Source: an uncultured Acetatifactor sp. (GTDB lineage Bacteria > Bacillota > Clostridia > Lachnospirales > Lachnospiraceae). From it: DNA of 10,668 nt. How positions within the stretch are numbered: position 1 is the first letter of the stretch; every line of letters starts with the position of its first letter. The notes under the pieces were generated by a model, which saw nothing but the letters and a program-made list of their open reading frames with translations, searched no databases and was not told the origin of the DNA. Shown here piece by piece: positions 1-6,682 of the stretch. The stretch covers positions 1 through 10,668 of the forward strand of contig CAJTLR010000096.1 in the NCBI GenBank assembly GCA_910577185.1, in the 5' to 3' direction. The translations under genes and the position numbers were made by a program.

Positions 1-24
1 ATGCTTTCTGCTTTTTCGCGCCAT
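1..24 (-). CDS. 5' end of a gene running off the left edge, possibly another serine recombinase
   Basis: Only eight codons are visible on the minus strand: ATG at 24-22, then MARKSRKH, leaving the window at position 1. A good Shine-Dalgarno (AAGGGAGA, minus strand, 39-32) lies about 8 bases upstream. An extended -10 promoter (81-89) and a stem-loop (47-74) precede it. The first seven residues equal those of the large serine recombinase that starts at 3801 (MARKSRKN), with slightly different codons. This suggests, but cannot prove, that a further recombinase of that family begins here. A short Lys/Arg-rich start is also found on unrelated proteins. That a gene starts here is fairly sure; its identity is not. 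Confidence 0.5.
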
Positions 25-46
25 GATAACATCTCCCTTATACGAA

Positions 47-74
47 AAGGGCTATGGCGCAAACCATAGCCCTT
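47..74 (-). promoter_or_regulatory. 5' leader stem-loop upstream of the left-edge gene
   Basis: A perfect 11-base inverted repeat: AAGGGCTATGG (47-57) and CCATAGCCCTT (64-74), loop of 6. On the minus strand it is followed by a short T run (TTTT, partly in the stem). It begins about 7 bases after the TATAAT at 86-81, so a transcript from that promoter would start with this hairpin. The CCCTT of its 3' arm can also pair with the AAGGG of the gene's Shine-Dalgarno (39-35), so two alternative structures are possible. It may be a leader stabiliser or attenuator, or a weak terminator for the recombinase operon ending at 232. Confidence 0.55.
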
Positions 75-80
75 AAGGGG

Positions 81-89
81 ATTATATCA
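81..89 (-). promoter_or_regulatory. Extended -10 promoter for the left-edge gene
   Basis: On the minus strand the bases read TGATATAAT, a perfect TATAAT with the TGn extension. A -35 17 bases upstream is poor (TGGAAG), which is usual for extended -10 promoters. The predicted start is near position 74, at the base of the stem-loop, with the Shine-Dalgarno and ATG (24) downstream. It separates the left-edge gene from the recombinase operon. Confidence 0.5.
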
Positions 90-161
90 TGTTCCGTTTT
101 CCGCTTCCACGAGCTTAGGCACCCGTATGTCAAGCACAAACTAAAAAATTTATCAGATTAT

Positions 162-203
162 TGGCCGGACAGGTTATCCGCAAAGGACAAACCCGCCCGG
201 CCA
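162..203. repeat. Inverted repeat downstream of the recombinase operon
   Basis: TGGCCGG (162-168) is repeated inverted as CCGGCCA (197-203). The 28-base interior can partly pair as well (GGTT near 172 with AACC near 190). The plus strand continues with a T run (CTTTTTG, 204-210), so as a terminator it would work better on plus-strand transcription. On the minus strand the nearest T run is about 16 bases beyond the stem. It lies 29 bases past the stop of the last recombinase-operon gene. It could be a leaky operon terminator or a structured site near the element's end. Confidence 0.4.
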
Positions 204-231
204 GTCTTTTTGCTTTCATTTCAGGTGCTTT

Positions 232-600
232 TTATGCTGTCGCAATCCCTGAATCCATAATCGGATTCACAAAACCGTCTGCCACTGTACAGAGGCGGAC
301 TTCGTTCTGCTTGAGGAAGTTCCAGTATCGGATCATGTCCTCAGTGTGCCGGCAAAGGCGATTAAGATTGAATACAAGAACGATATCCACCAGATGTTCT
401 TCAACTGCCCGGTTTACTTCCAGCAGGCCGGGACGGTCAAAATTTATGCCATTCTGTATATCTCTGGAAATTCCCATGATAGATAATCCATGCTCCGCTG
501 CATATTCTTCAAGGCGATACCTATGTGTTTCCAGCAGTTCTTCACTCATATTACCGCCTTTATCTATGCGACAGTAAAGCCATACTTTTTCTCTGTTCAT
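232..600 (-). CDS. Small serine-recombinase-like protein lacking the catalytic serine
   Basis: This 122-residue protein is a lone resolvase/invertase N-terminal (catalytic) domain. The ATG at 600 is chosen because TAAGGAGG lies 6 bases upstream; the frame is open to an ATG at 657, but that start lies inside the previous gene and lacks a comparable site. The nucleophile motif, Y-x-R-x-S in active enzymes, reads YCRID (residues 9-13), so Asp13 replaces Ser. Other landmarks remain: a degenerate GINFDRPG (51-58) and the paired arginines in LNRLCRH (Arg81, Arg84). The protein stops after VADGF, where active family members continue into the dimerisation helix and DNA-binding parts. It should therefore be unable to cut DNA or bind a site alone. 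It is the fourth cistron, 20 bases after the third recombinase. Possible roles are a partner or inhibitor of the large recombinases (inference). The family call is sure; the function is unknown. Confidence 0.85.
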   Translation of the reverse strand: MNREKVWLYCRIDKGGNMSEELLETHRYRLEEYAAEHGLSIMGISRDIQNGINFDRPGLLEVNRAVEEHLVDIVLVFNLNRLCRHTEDMIRYWNFLKQNEVRLCTVADGFVNPIMDSGIATA

Positions 601-620
601 TGTCAGCCTCCTTATTCCAT

Positions 621-2171
621 TCAGGAAATCTCCCTGCAAAAATCTTTCATTTTCCATTCAATTTTTATCTGGCTGTCTGGGAATACGCTAATCCTTTCAA
701 TCAGCACATTAGCAAACGTCTCCGTCAGACCATCCGCGCCACTAATATCACTGGCAATGGATTTCAGCTGTGATTTTGTGTCGCTATCCATTTGCTTTTG
801 GCTGATCTCCGCAGAGAGCGCGGAATGTGCCTGCTTCAGACGGTTTAATTCTTTATCACACACGGATTTCTGTTCCAGATAGCTGTCCTTGTCAATCTCT
901 TTCAGAAGAAAGCGCTCATAAAGCAGGCGTTTTTCTGTCTGGCACTGCCGGATCCGGTTCTGGTATTCTGTCTGCTCCGCAAGCTGGACATCCAGGCCGC
1001 CGGCTACGGAAAGACTGTCAATGTTTAAAATAATGCCTGCCTGCTTTAAAAGGATTTCGTAGATCAGGCTTTCCAGTTCCGCTTCCAGGATCCGCATACC
1101 GTGGCACGGCGACATGCTGTCAACGGAAGTATAACGGCAGATAAAATAGGGTTTTTTAGCCGGTATGCGTCCCATGGCGTGTTTACAGCATCCGCAGAAC
1201 ACTTTGCCGCGCAGGGGATACTGGTGTACCTTCCTCTTGACGCTCTTAAAATGCAGCAGCTTTGCCTGAACCTGCTCATATGTGGATTTATCAATAATGG
1301 GCGGATGGTGGTCAGGGATTTTAAACCACTCGCTTTCATCTTTTAAATGGAGGCACCTTCCGCCGATCTCCCTTACCTTCCGTTTTCCCATGATGTAAGT
1401 GCCTGCATAGCGTTCATCGCCTAAAATCCGCAGGATTGTGGTACGCTGCCATATTCCCTGGCATCTGGAAACATCATGGTAATGTTTTCCTTTGGACGCT
1501 TTATATTCGCCCGGAGTGACTATCCCTTTTTGGAAAAGCACTTCGGCTATCTGGTGGGCGTCGTGTCCGTCAAGGGCCATCTGGAAAATCAGACGGACGT
1601 TCGGTGCGGTTTCTTCATCAATTTCCATCCTGCCATCTGCCCCTTTCTGATAACCATAAGGGCAGACAACACTCTGGTATTCCCCGCGCTTCATTTTTAC
1701 ATATTTGGCCGTTCTTGTTTTTACAGACATATCCCGGCTGTAAAATTCACTGATCAGATATTTTACAGCCATGCCGATACCGCCGGTATCACCCTGGTGC
1801 TGTGCGCTGTCAAAACCGTCCTCAACAGAGATAAAGCGGACGCCGAATACCGGGAATACACGCTCCATAAAGTATCCTACTTCAATCATGTTGCGCCCGA
1901 ATCGGGAAAAATCTTTTACAAGGATGCAGTGGATCTCCCCTGCCCGTACCCGGTCAAGCAGTTTCTGGACAGCCGGACGCTCAAAATTGGTTCCGCTGTG
2001 TCCGTTGTCGATAAATTCTTCCACCTGGGCATTTGGGATCCCTTCCATATCGTCCGCATAGCTGTGAAGCAGGGCAAGCTGGCTCTGGATGCTCAGGCTG
2101 TCCACCTTTAAATCCTCAATCGAAAGCCGCACATAAAGGGCGATCACATAATCCATGGAAGCATTATTCAT
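621..2171 (-). CDS. Large serine recombinase, third of three in tandem
   Basis: A 516-residue large serine recombinase, expected to perform site-specific integration or excision through a 5'-phosphoserine DNA intermediate. The resolvase domain covers about residues 8-150: YVRLS with nucleophile Ser17, NGHSGTNFERP (56-66), and VKDFSRFGRN with Arg90 and Arg93. The recombinase domain (about 165-305) begins at CPYGYQK. A zinc ribbon has Cys326, Cys329, Cys345 and Cys356, followed by a charged, probably coiled-coil stretch (about 395-470) and a short tail. The ATG at 2171 has GGAGGT 8 bases upstream and overlaps the previous recombinase by 8 bases, which implies translational coupling. The frame is open further upstream but without a better start. 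The length is typical of the family. Its sequence differs clearly from its two neighbours, so this is not a recent duplication. Confidence 0.93.
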   Translation of the reverse strand: MNNASMDYVIALYVRLSIEDLKVDSLSIQSQLALLHSYADDMEGIPNAQVEEFIDNGHSGTNFERPAVQKLLDRVRAGEIHCILVKDFSRFGRNMIEVGYFMERVFPVFGVRFISVEDGFDSAQHQGDTGGIGMAVKYLISEFYSRDMSVKTRTAKYVKMKRGEYQSVVCPYGYQKGADGRMEIDEETAPNVRLIFQMALDGHDAHQIAEVLFQKGIVTPGEYKASKGKHYHDVSRCQGIWQRTTILRILGDERYAGTYIMGKRKVREIGGRCLHLKDESEWFKIPDHHPPIIDKSTYEQVQAKLLHFKSVKRKVHQYPLRGKVFCGCCKHAMGRIPAKKPYFICRYTSVDSMSPCHGMRILEAELESLIYEILLKQAGIILNIDSLSVAGGLDVQLAEQTEYQNRIRQCQTEKRLLYERFLLKEIDKDSYLEQKSVCDKELNRLKQAHSALSAEISQKQMDSDTKSQLKSIASDISGADGLTETFANVLIERISVFPDSQIKIEWKMKDFCREIS

Positions 2172-3801
2172 GTGCCAGCACCTCCCACACTTGTTCAAAG
2201 CCGCATCTGAAGCGGAAAACGATCTCAACATTCTGCCGATCCCGGACAATGACTTTTTCAATCAGTTCATCCACAAGACGCGCTGTAAGCTTTGTATTGC
2301 CGTCAATCATGGCCAGCTTTTTGGCAAGGCTGGAAAATTTGTGCAGCTGTTTCTGCAATTCTTTCTGCTGCTCATCCAGAGCCTGCGCCTGCGCCATATC
2401 AGCCGTTATACGGCTTTCATAATCCTGCTTCAGTTCCGCATATTCCCCGCTGGTCAGTATGCCCGTCACAAGGTTCTCATAGAGGCTTCGGAGGAAGCTT
2501 CTGTTTTGTTCCACTGACGCAAGGAGGCGTTTCTGTTCCTTCTCTGCCGAGGCTTTCCGTTCTGCTATTCTGGGATCCTGCTCTTTCAGGCGTAAGTTAT
2601 TCCCGATAACAGTTTCTGCTTCCTTCATGATGTAAGCAAGGATAATATCAAACAGGTCGGTTTCCTTTAAACATACGCCGGGGCAGTAGTCTTTGGCAAT
2701 CCTGCCGTTGGAGATGCAGTGGAAATAATATACCCCATGGGAGCGTTTGCGGTGGAGGTTCTTTCCGCAATGGCCGCAGAAGATACGGCCGCGCAGGACA
2801 TTTTCTGTATAAGGGATACCGGTCTGATCTCTGCTTTTTTCGGCTGCCTGCCTGCGCAGTTCCTGAACCTTTTCAAATAATTCACGGCGGATCAGCGGCT
2901 CATGGGTATCACGCACAACGATCCATTCCTCCGGCTCCGTTGGAACCTGTTTGTGGCCTATTGTTTTTGTTTTTCCCTGCACCATATCGCCGACATAAAC
3001 TTCATCGGCAAGTATTTTTGTTATCGTCCATGTCTGCCAGTTCCCGCTTCCCATCAGGCGGCTTGGTTTGATCAGGCCGCATTTCACCAGATAAAATCCG
3101 GGAGTGATGATCCCCTGCTCATTCAGCCGTGTGGCAATCCTGTTCAGGGATACCCCGTCTGCCGCCCATTGGAAGATGTCACGGACAGCCGGCGCGGTTT
3201 CTTCATTCACGATCAGCTTGTGGCAGTTCTCCGGATCTTTGCGGTAGCCATAGGGAGGACGTGCGCCGACATAATCGCCGGATTTCATGCTCTGGCGGGT
3301 CTGCGACCGGACTTTGCGGCTGATGTCGGCGGCGTATGCCTCGTTTACCATGTTTTTGAACGGCAGGATAATATGCTCCCCGCTGTTCTGGTCTGCTTCA
3401 CTGTCATACTGGTCATTGACGGCGATAAAACGTACCTGCCGGACAGGAAAATATTTCTCGATATAGTAGCCGGTGTCTATCGTGCTTCGCCCCAGTCTGG
3501 ATAAATCCTTAACAATGATACAGTTAATCTTACCGGCCTCAACATCTGCTAACATCTGCTGGAAAGCCGCACGTTCAAACGTCCGTCCGGTTATCCCGTT
3601 ATCCGTGTAGATCCCGGATACCTGGATATCGGGGTGGAGAGCAGCAAAGGATTCCATAATCTTCTTCTGTGTTTCCAGTGAATCCCCGCGCTGCCCGTTA
3701 AACTCCACGGAAAGGCGTATATAAAGGGCGGCCTTCCATACTTTCATGCCAGTTTTTACGGCAGGTGTCTGTGCGGTATTTTTTCTGCTTTTCCGTGCCA
3801 T
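2164..3801 (-). CDS. Large serine recombinase, second of three in tandem
   Basis: A 545-residue large serine recombinase. A basic N-terminal extension (MARKSRKN, then Lys-rich to residue 23) precedes the resolvase domain (about 24-165): YIRLS with nucleophile Ser31, NGITGRTFER (68-77), and VKDLSRLGRS with Arg102 and Arg105. The recombinase domain follows (about 180-315, from PPYGYRK). The zinc ribbon uses Cys342, Cys345, Cys362 and Cys373. A long coiled-coil-like segment (about 405-490) and a tail close the protein. The ATG at 3801 has GGAGG 8 bases upstream and follows the TAA of the previous recombinase with no gap, so the two are almost certainly co-translated. Catalytic residues are intact. 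It probably acts with its operon partners at the element's attachment sites (inference). Confidence 0.93.
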   Translation of the reverse strand: MARKSRKNTAQTPAVKTGMKVWKAALYIRLSVEFNGQRGDSLETQKKIMESFAALHPDIQVSGIYTDNGITGRTFERAAFQQMLADVEAGKINCIIVKDLSRLGRSTIDTGYYIEKYFPVRQVRFIAVNDQYDSEADQNSGEHIILPFKNMVNEAYAADISRKVRSQTRQSMKSGDYVGARPPYGYRKDPENCHKLIVNEETAPAVRDIFQWAADGVSLNRIATRLNEQGIITPGFYLVKCGLIKPSRLMGSGNWQTWTITKILADEVYVGDMVQGKTKTIGHKQVPTEPEEWIVVRDTHEPLIRRELFEKVQELRRQAAEKSRDQTGIPYTENVLRGRIFCGHCGKNLHRKRSHGVYYFHCISNGRIAKDYCPGVCLKETDLFDIILAYIMKEAETVIGNNLRLKEQDPRIAERKASAEKEQKRLLASVEQNRSFLRSLYENLVTGILTSGEYAELKQDYESRITADMAQAQALDEQQKELQKQLHKFSSLAKKLAMIDGNTKLTARLVDELIEKVIVRDRQNVEIVFRFRCGFEQVWEVLAHE

Positions 3802-5451
3802 TTATACGGCCTCCTTTCCCCTGGTGTTTTGTCCGGGCAGCGGTGCGGCGGCATGGGCCGAGAGCCGTTCCACAACCGCCTGGTATTCCATCTGGTAGCG
3901 GAATGTAATCTGGAGGTCGTCTTTTTCCAGAACGCGGATCGACTGTATCAAAGCGATCACAGCCCTCCGGTCAATTTCTTCCATGCCGGAAAACCGCTTA
4001 AAATGCTGGATCCACCGTAAACGGTCATGGGAGCTTCCTTTTACAGCGTCCATTTCCTCCCGGAGTTTAGAAGCTGCTTCTTTCAAGCGGCTGATATCCG
4101 CATGGTAACTGTTTTTCAGAGATTTATATTCTTCCTTATCCAGCAGCCCCGTCACGAAGTTTTCATACAGGGTGGACTGGAAGCGTGTCAGGCTGGCGAG
4201 CTGTTCCTCATTTTCCATAAGCCGGGCCTTATATTCAGCCACCAGTTCCTGATTGACCTGTTCTTCACTGATGTCCCGCAGCAGCTCTTCCAGGGAAACC
4301 ACATTCCCGATGTGCGCTTTCAGGCTTTCCGTAATGCAGTCTGTCAGATCCTGTTCGCGGAGCATGACCGGGTGGGTGCATCCGTTCTTTTTCCCGGTCG
4401 GGCAGTAATAATAAAAATATTTGCCATTCTTGTAAGGTACTGTTTTCCGCGTCATACGGGCACCGCAGGAGCCGCAGATCAGGATGCCGGAAAAAAGATA
4501 TACTTTATTGCCGTTGGGGGCGGTGCGCGTGTCAAGCCCCAGGATTTTCTGCACAAGGTCATAATCCTGCCTGCGTATAATCGGCTCATGCGCGTTCTCC
4601 GTCCGTATCCATTCCGCAGAAGGCTTCTCAACCAAATCTTTTACTTTATGGTTGTAGGTGGTCTGCCGCCCCTGCACAAGTGTACCGGTATAAGTTTCAT
4701 CTTTCAGAATACGGATAATTGTGGTAGCCGACCACTTCGTTTTTTCCTTGTCAGTAAAGCCGCCGCTGGGATGGGGAAGCCCCCTGCTTTCCTTATAGGC
4801 CAGCGGGGAGAGTATGCCGGACTGGTTCAGGCTTTCCGCGATTTTAGCGGCGCTGTAGCCGTCTATCTTCTTGCGGAAGATATCCTGCACCACTTTGGCG
4901 GCAAAACTGTCCACAATCAGCTGATTGTGGTTTTCCTTTGATTTCTGATAGCCGTATATAGGGCAGGCTCCCACAAAGTCGCCATTTTTCCGCTTCGTCA
5001 GAAGGGCGCTCCGGGTTTTTACAGAAATGTCATGGCAGTAAGCGTCATTCAGGATGGTTTTCAAAGAAATATTCAAGTCATCGCCATTGTTTTCATGGGC
5101 GGTATCTATCCCATCCGTGATCGCTATAAAACGGACGCCGTAAGCCGGGAATATCTGGCGGAGGTAGCGGCCTGTTTCTATGTATTCGCGTCCAAGGCGG
5201 GAGAGGTCTTTTACGATTACGCAGTTAATTTTCCCCTCCCGTATGTCCTGCATCATGGCCTGGAACTGGGGCCGGTCGAACAGGATTCCGCTGTAGCCGT
5301 CGTCTACATGTTCCGATACAAGCTCGATTTCCGGATGCCCTTTCAGGAAATCTTCAATCAGTTTTTTCTGGTTGGTAATGCTGTCGCTTTCGTTCTCCCT
5401 GTCCATGGAGTAGGAAAGCCGCAGGTATTCCGTTGCTCTGTATTCAGGCAT
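3802..5451 (-). CDS. Large serine recombinase, first of three in tandem
   Basis: A 549-residue large serine recombinase that opens the operon. The resolvase domain (about 5-155) has YLRLS with nucleophile Ser13, DGYSGILFDRP (51-61), and VKDLSRLGRE with Arg85 and Arg88. The recombinase domain runs from about CPIYGYQK (163) to residue 305. The zinc ribbon has Cys326, Cys329, Cys350 and Cys358. A coiled-coil-like region spans about 395-475, and the Ala/Pro/Gly-rich end looks disordered. The ATG at 5451 is preferred: AGGAGT lies 9 bases upstream, while the in-frame ATG at 5490 has no ribosome binding site. The Shine-Dalgarno lies inside a predicted stem (5457-5506). A sigma-A promoter sits at 5546-5574. 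The stop codon abuts the next gene. All catalytic landmarks are intact. Confidence 0.93.
   Translation of the reverse strand: MPEYRATEYLRLSYSMDRENESDSITNQKKLIEDFLKGHPEIELVSEHVDDGYSGILFDRPQFQAMMQDIREGKINCVIVKDLSRLGREYIETGRYLRQIFPAYGVRFIAITDGIDTAHENNGDDLNISLKTILNDAYCHDISVKTRSALLTKRKNGDFVGACPIYGYQKSKENHNQLIVDSFAAKVVQDIFRKKIDGYSAAKIAESLNQSGILSPLAYKESRGLPHPSGGFTDKEKTKWSATTIIRILKDETYTGTLVQGRQTTYNHKVKDLVEKPSAEWIRTENAHEPIIRRQDYDLVQKILGLDTRTAPNGNKVYLFSGILICGSCGARMTRKTVPYKNGKYFYYYCPTGKKNGCTHPVMLREQDLTDCITESLKAHIGNVVSLEELLRDISEEQVNQELVAEYKARLMENEEQLASLTRFQSTLYENFVTGLLDKEEYKSLKNSYHADISRLKEAASKLREEMDAVKGSSHDRLRWIQHFKRFSGMEEIDRRAVIALIQSIRVLEKDDLQITFRYQMEYQAVVERLSAHAAAPLPGQNTRGKEAV
4911..4930. repeat. 20-base perfect palindrome inside the first recombinase gene
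   Basis: CCACAATCAG followed at once by CTGATTGTGG is a perfect palindrome with no spacer. It encodes part of ENHNQLIVDS, about residues 173-182 of the first large recombinase. It may be chance or a protein-binding site placed within the coding sequence. Confidence 0.7.
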
Positions 5452-5456
5452 TAAAA

Positions 5457-5506
5457 AATCACTCCTTTTCTTTTTACGGACTTCCCCCATAAATCAAAGA
5501 GTGATT
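5457..5506 (-). promoter_or_regulatory. Stem that can occlude the ribosome binding site of the first recombinase
   Basis: AATCACTC (5457-5464) is an exact inverted copy of GAGTGATT (5499-5506). The stem extends through TTT (5466-5468) with AAA (5496-5498) after one bulged base. In the minus-strand mRNA the 3' arm contains AGGAGT, the Shine-Dalgarno for the ATG at 5451. The folded leader would therefore hide the start site of the whole recombinase operon. The loop is about 27 bases. Confidence 0.55.
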
Positions 5507-5545
5507 CGGATTTGCCTTATTCAGTTTATTCTTTTTCCAATTCCG

Positions 5546-5574
5546 ATGATAGCATAATCCCATGGGAAAGTCAA
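5546..5574 (-). promoter_or_regulatory. Sigma-A promoter of the recombinase operon
   Basis: The minus strand reads TTGACT (5574-5569), a 17-base spacer, then TATCAT (5551-5546). Each hexamer differs from consensus by one base and the spacing is ideal. The start would fall near 5539, giving a leader of about 90 bases before the ATG at 5451. No other promoter is evident within the operon. Confidence 0.7.
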
Positions 5575-5587
5575 CGCTTTAAAGCGT
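5558..5587. promoter_or_regulatory. Two palindromes in the recombinase promoter, operator candidates
   Basis: TCCCATGGGA (5558-5567) is a 10-base palindrome within the spacer between -35 and -10. ACGCTTTAAAGCGT (5574-5587) is a 14-base perfect palindrome touching the -35 and the stop codon of the upstream gene. Neither is followed by a T run, so terminator function is unlikely. Their placement fits repressor or activator binding; the regulator is unknown. Confidence 0.45.
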
Positions 5588-5799
5588 CAAATTAAAATCC
5601 GTTTCAGACAGTCCTCCAGCGAAGCACCGTTTTCCGCGAATTGCGCCCGGACGGTAAACCTGCCGCACTTGAAACAGTAGGGGTTTTTGATCTGCCGGAT
5701 AAATTCGGCAACTCTTTCCTCTCTGGTAAGATTTTTGTCTACGGATACGTCCCTGATGTCAACAAGGGGCGCAGTATCCATACTTGCTGTTTCCTTCAT
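5587..5799 (-). CDS. Small conserved protein resembling DUF6870
   Basis: A 70-residue acidic protein. The ATG at 5799 is chosen because GGAGGT lies 6 bases upstream; the ATG at 5805 touches that site, and an in-frame ATG at 5856 lies inside the previous gene. Visible features are DIRDVSVDKNLTREERV (about residues 14-30), then FIRQIKNPYCFKCGRFTV and a C-terminal SLEDCLKRILI. From memory this matches small mobile-element proteins called DUF6870, which share an ERV...QIKNPY...SLEDCL pattern. There is no membrane segment or signal peptide. Two Cys close together (YCFKCG) are too few for a zinc site alone. It follows the second ParB-like gene by 19 bases, so it is probably co-transcribed, and it ends just before the recombinase promoter. 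Its function is unknown. Confidence 0.75.
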   Translation of the reverse strand: MKETASMDTAPLVDIRDVSVDKNLTREERVAEFIRQIKNPYCFKCGRFTVRAQFAENGASLEDCLKRILI

Positions 5800-5818
5800 A
5801 TCCATACCTCCGATCTGA

Positions 5819-6682
5819 TTACCCACGGAAGCGGTAAGGGAGTTTCCTGCCCCCACGCTGTCCGTTATACTTCTCTAAAATGACACGGGCGAAACGGAGG
5901 GCTGTGTTGCTTGTGGAAAAATCTGCCCGTCCCCGGCGGTTGATTTCGTCCGGGTCGCACTGGGAAAGCCGGGAGACAAAGGTCTTGTCGTTTAACTCTG
6001 TGTCATAAGTTTTTATGAAGAGCGCCATGCCTGCCAGAACAGCAGCGGTCAGGGAACGCGGATCCCCCTCCCAGGTGTCCCAGAGAAGCTGCAACATGCG
6101 GGTGAAGGACGCCCCACCCAGCAGCCGGTAAGCGTTCACCAGCGCACGGGTTGACACGATCTCCCCGGTCTTTCCATGGCTTTTTCCCAATGCCCATATA
6201 AAGCCGCAGTTTTCGATCAGCCGCTTGACTTCCGTGATCTCCGCGTCCGCCCCGGATTCCGCCAGTACGTTCGTGGACTGTGACAGGCTCAGGCGTTTCT
6301 TGGCCTTGTCCAGTTTGTAGCACAGATCGGCTTCCTGCTCATAGGTCAGGCCGTCATAGACCTTGCAGTCCACCATGACGCCCCGCCCGCCGTTCATCCG
6401 GCGCATGGCAGAGATGCGGTGCTGACCGTCCACTACATAGAATTTACCGTCGCGGAAGCTGACCGTGATCGGGTCAAGGAGCCGCTCGTCCCATTCCCGG
6501 ATCAGCCGGTCAACCTCCTTCGGGTTTACCGGGCGCTGGTAAGGCAGGCCGGAAGTCAGCCGGTCTGTATGGATAGAGCGCTCCACGCCGGGATTAGTGT
6601 ACTCCGGGTCTGGCTGTGTCATCTGTTCTGGCTTTGGCTTTATCGGTTTGGTTGAATTTCGTTTTTTTCTGTAACTGCTCAT
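5819..6682 (-). CDS. ParB/sulfiredoxin-fold protein (DUF6551-like)
   Basis: A 287-residue protein with a basic, Pro-rich, probably disordered N-terminus (1-35) and a ParB/sulfiredoxin-type domain (about 36-130). The core signature is FYVVDGQHRISAM (81-93), the equivalent of the phosphate-binding G-x-x-R motif of ParB. It follows PVNPKEVDRLIREW and DPITVSFRDG. The C-terminal half (140-287) is mostly helical and lacks an evident ParB helix-turn-helix; this layout recalls DUF6551 proteins of mobile elements. The ATG overlaps the stop of the upstream parB-like gene by four bases (ATGA), with AGGA about 10 bases upstream, so translation is probably coupled. The role may be DNA or nucleotide binding; nuclease or NTPase activity is unproven. 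Confidence 0.8.
   Translation of the reverse strand: MSSYRKKRNSTKPIKPKPEQMTQPDPEYTNPGVERSIHTDRLTSGLPYQRPVNPKEVDRLIREWDERLLDPITVSFRDGKFYVVDGQHRISAMRRMNGGRGVMVDCKVYDGLTYEQEADLCYKLDKAKKRLSLSQSTNVLAESGADAEITEVKRLIENCGFIWALGKSHGKTGEIVSTRALVNAYRLLGGASFTRMLQLLWDTWEGDPRSLTAAVLAGMALFIKTYDTELNDKTFVSRLSQCDPDEINRRGRADFSTSNTALRFARVILEKYNGQRGGRKLPYRFRG

Noticed and set aside
1476..2111. 211-codon open frame on the plus strand
   Set aside because: It is opposite the third recombinase and has no ribosome binding site or family features.
4027..4941. 304-codon open frame on the plus strand
   Set aside because: It lies entirely opposite the first large serine recombinase, whose motifs are clear, and its own translation matches nothing I know.
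621..5451. Three recombinases as a recent tandem duplication
   Set aside because: Their sequences differ throughout, including the motif surroundings and zinc-ribbon spacing; only family features are shared.
5452..5490. Upstream ATG at 5490 as the start of the first recombinase
   Set aside because: There is no Shine-Dalgarno before it, whereas the ATG at 5451 has one at good spacing and places the catalytic motif at the usual distance.
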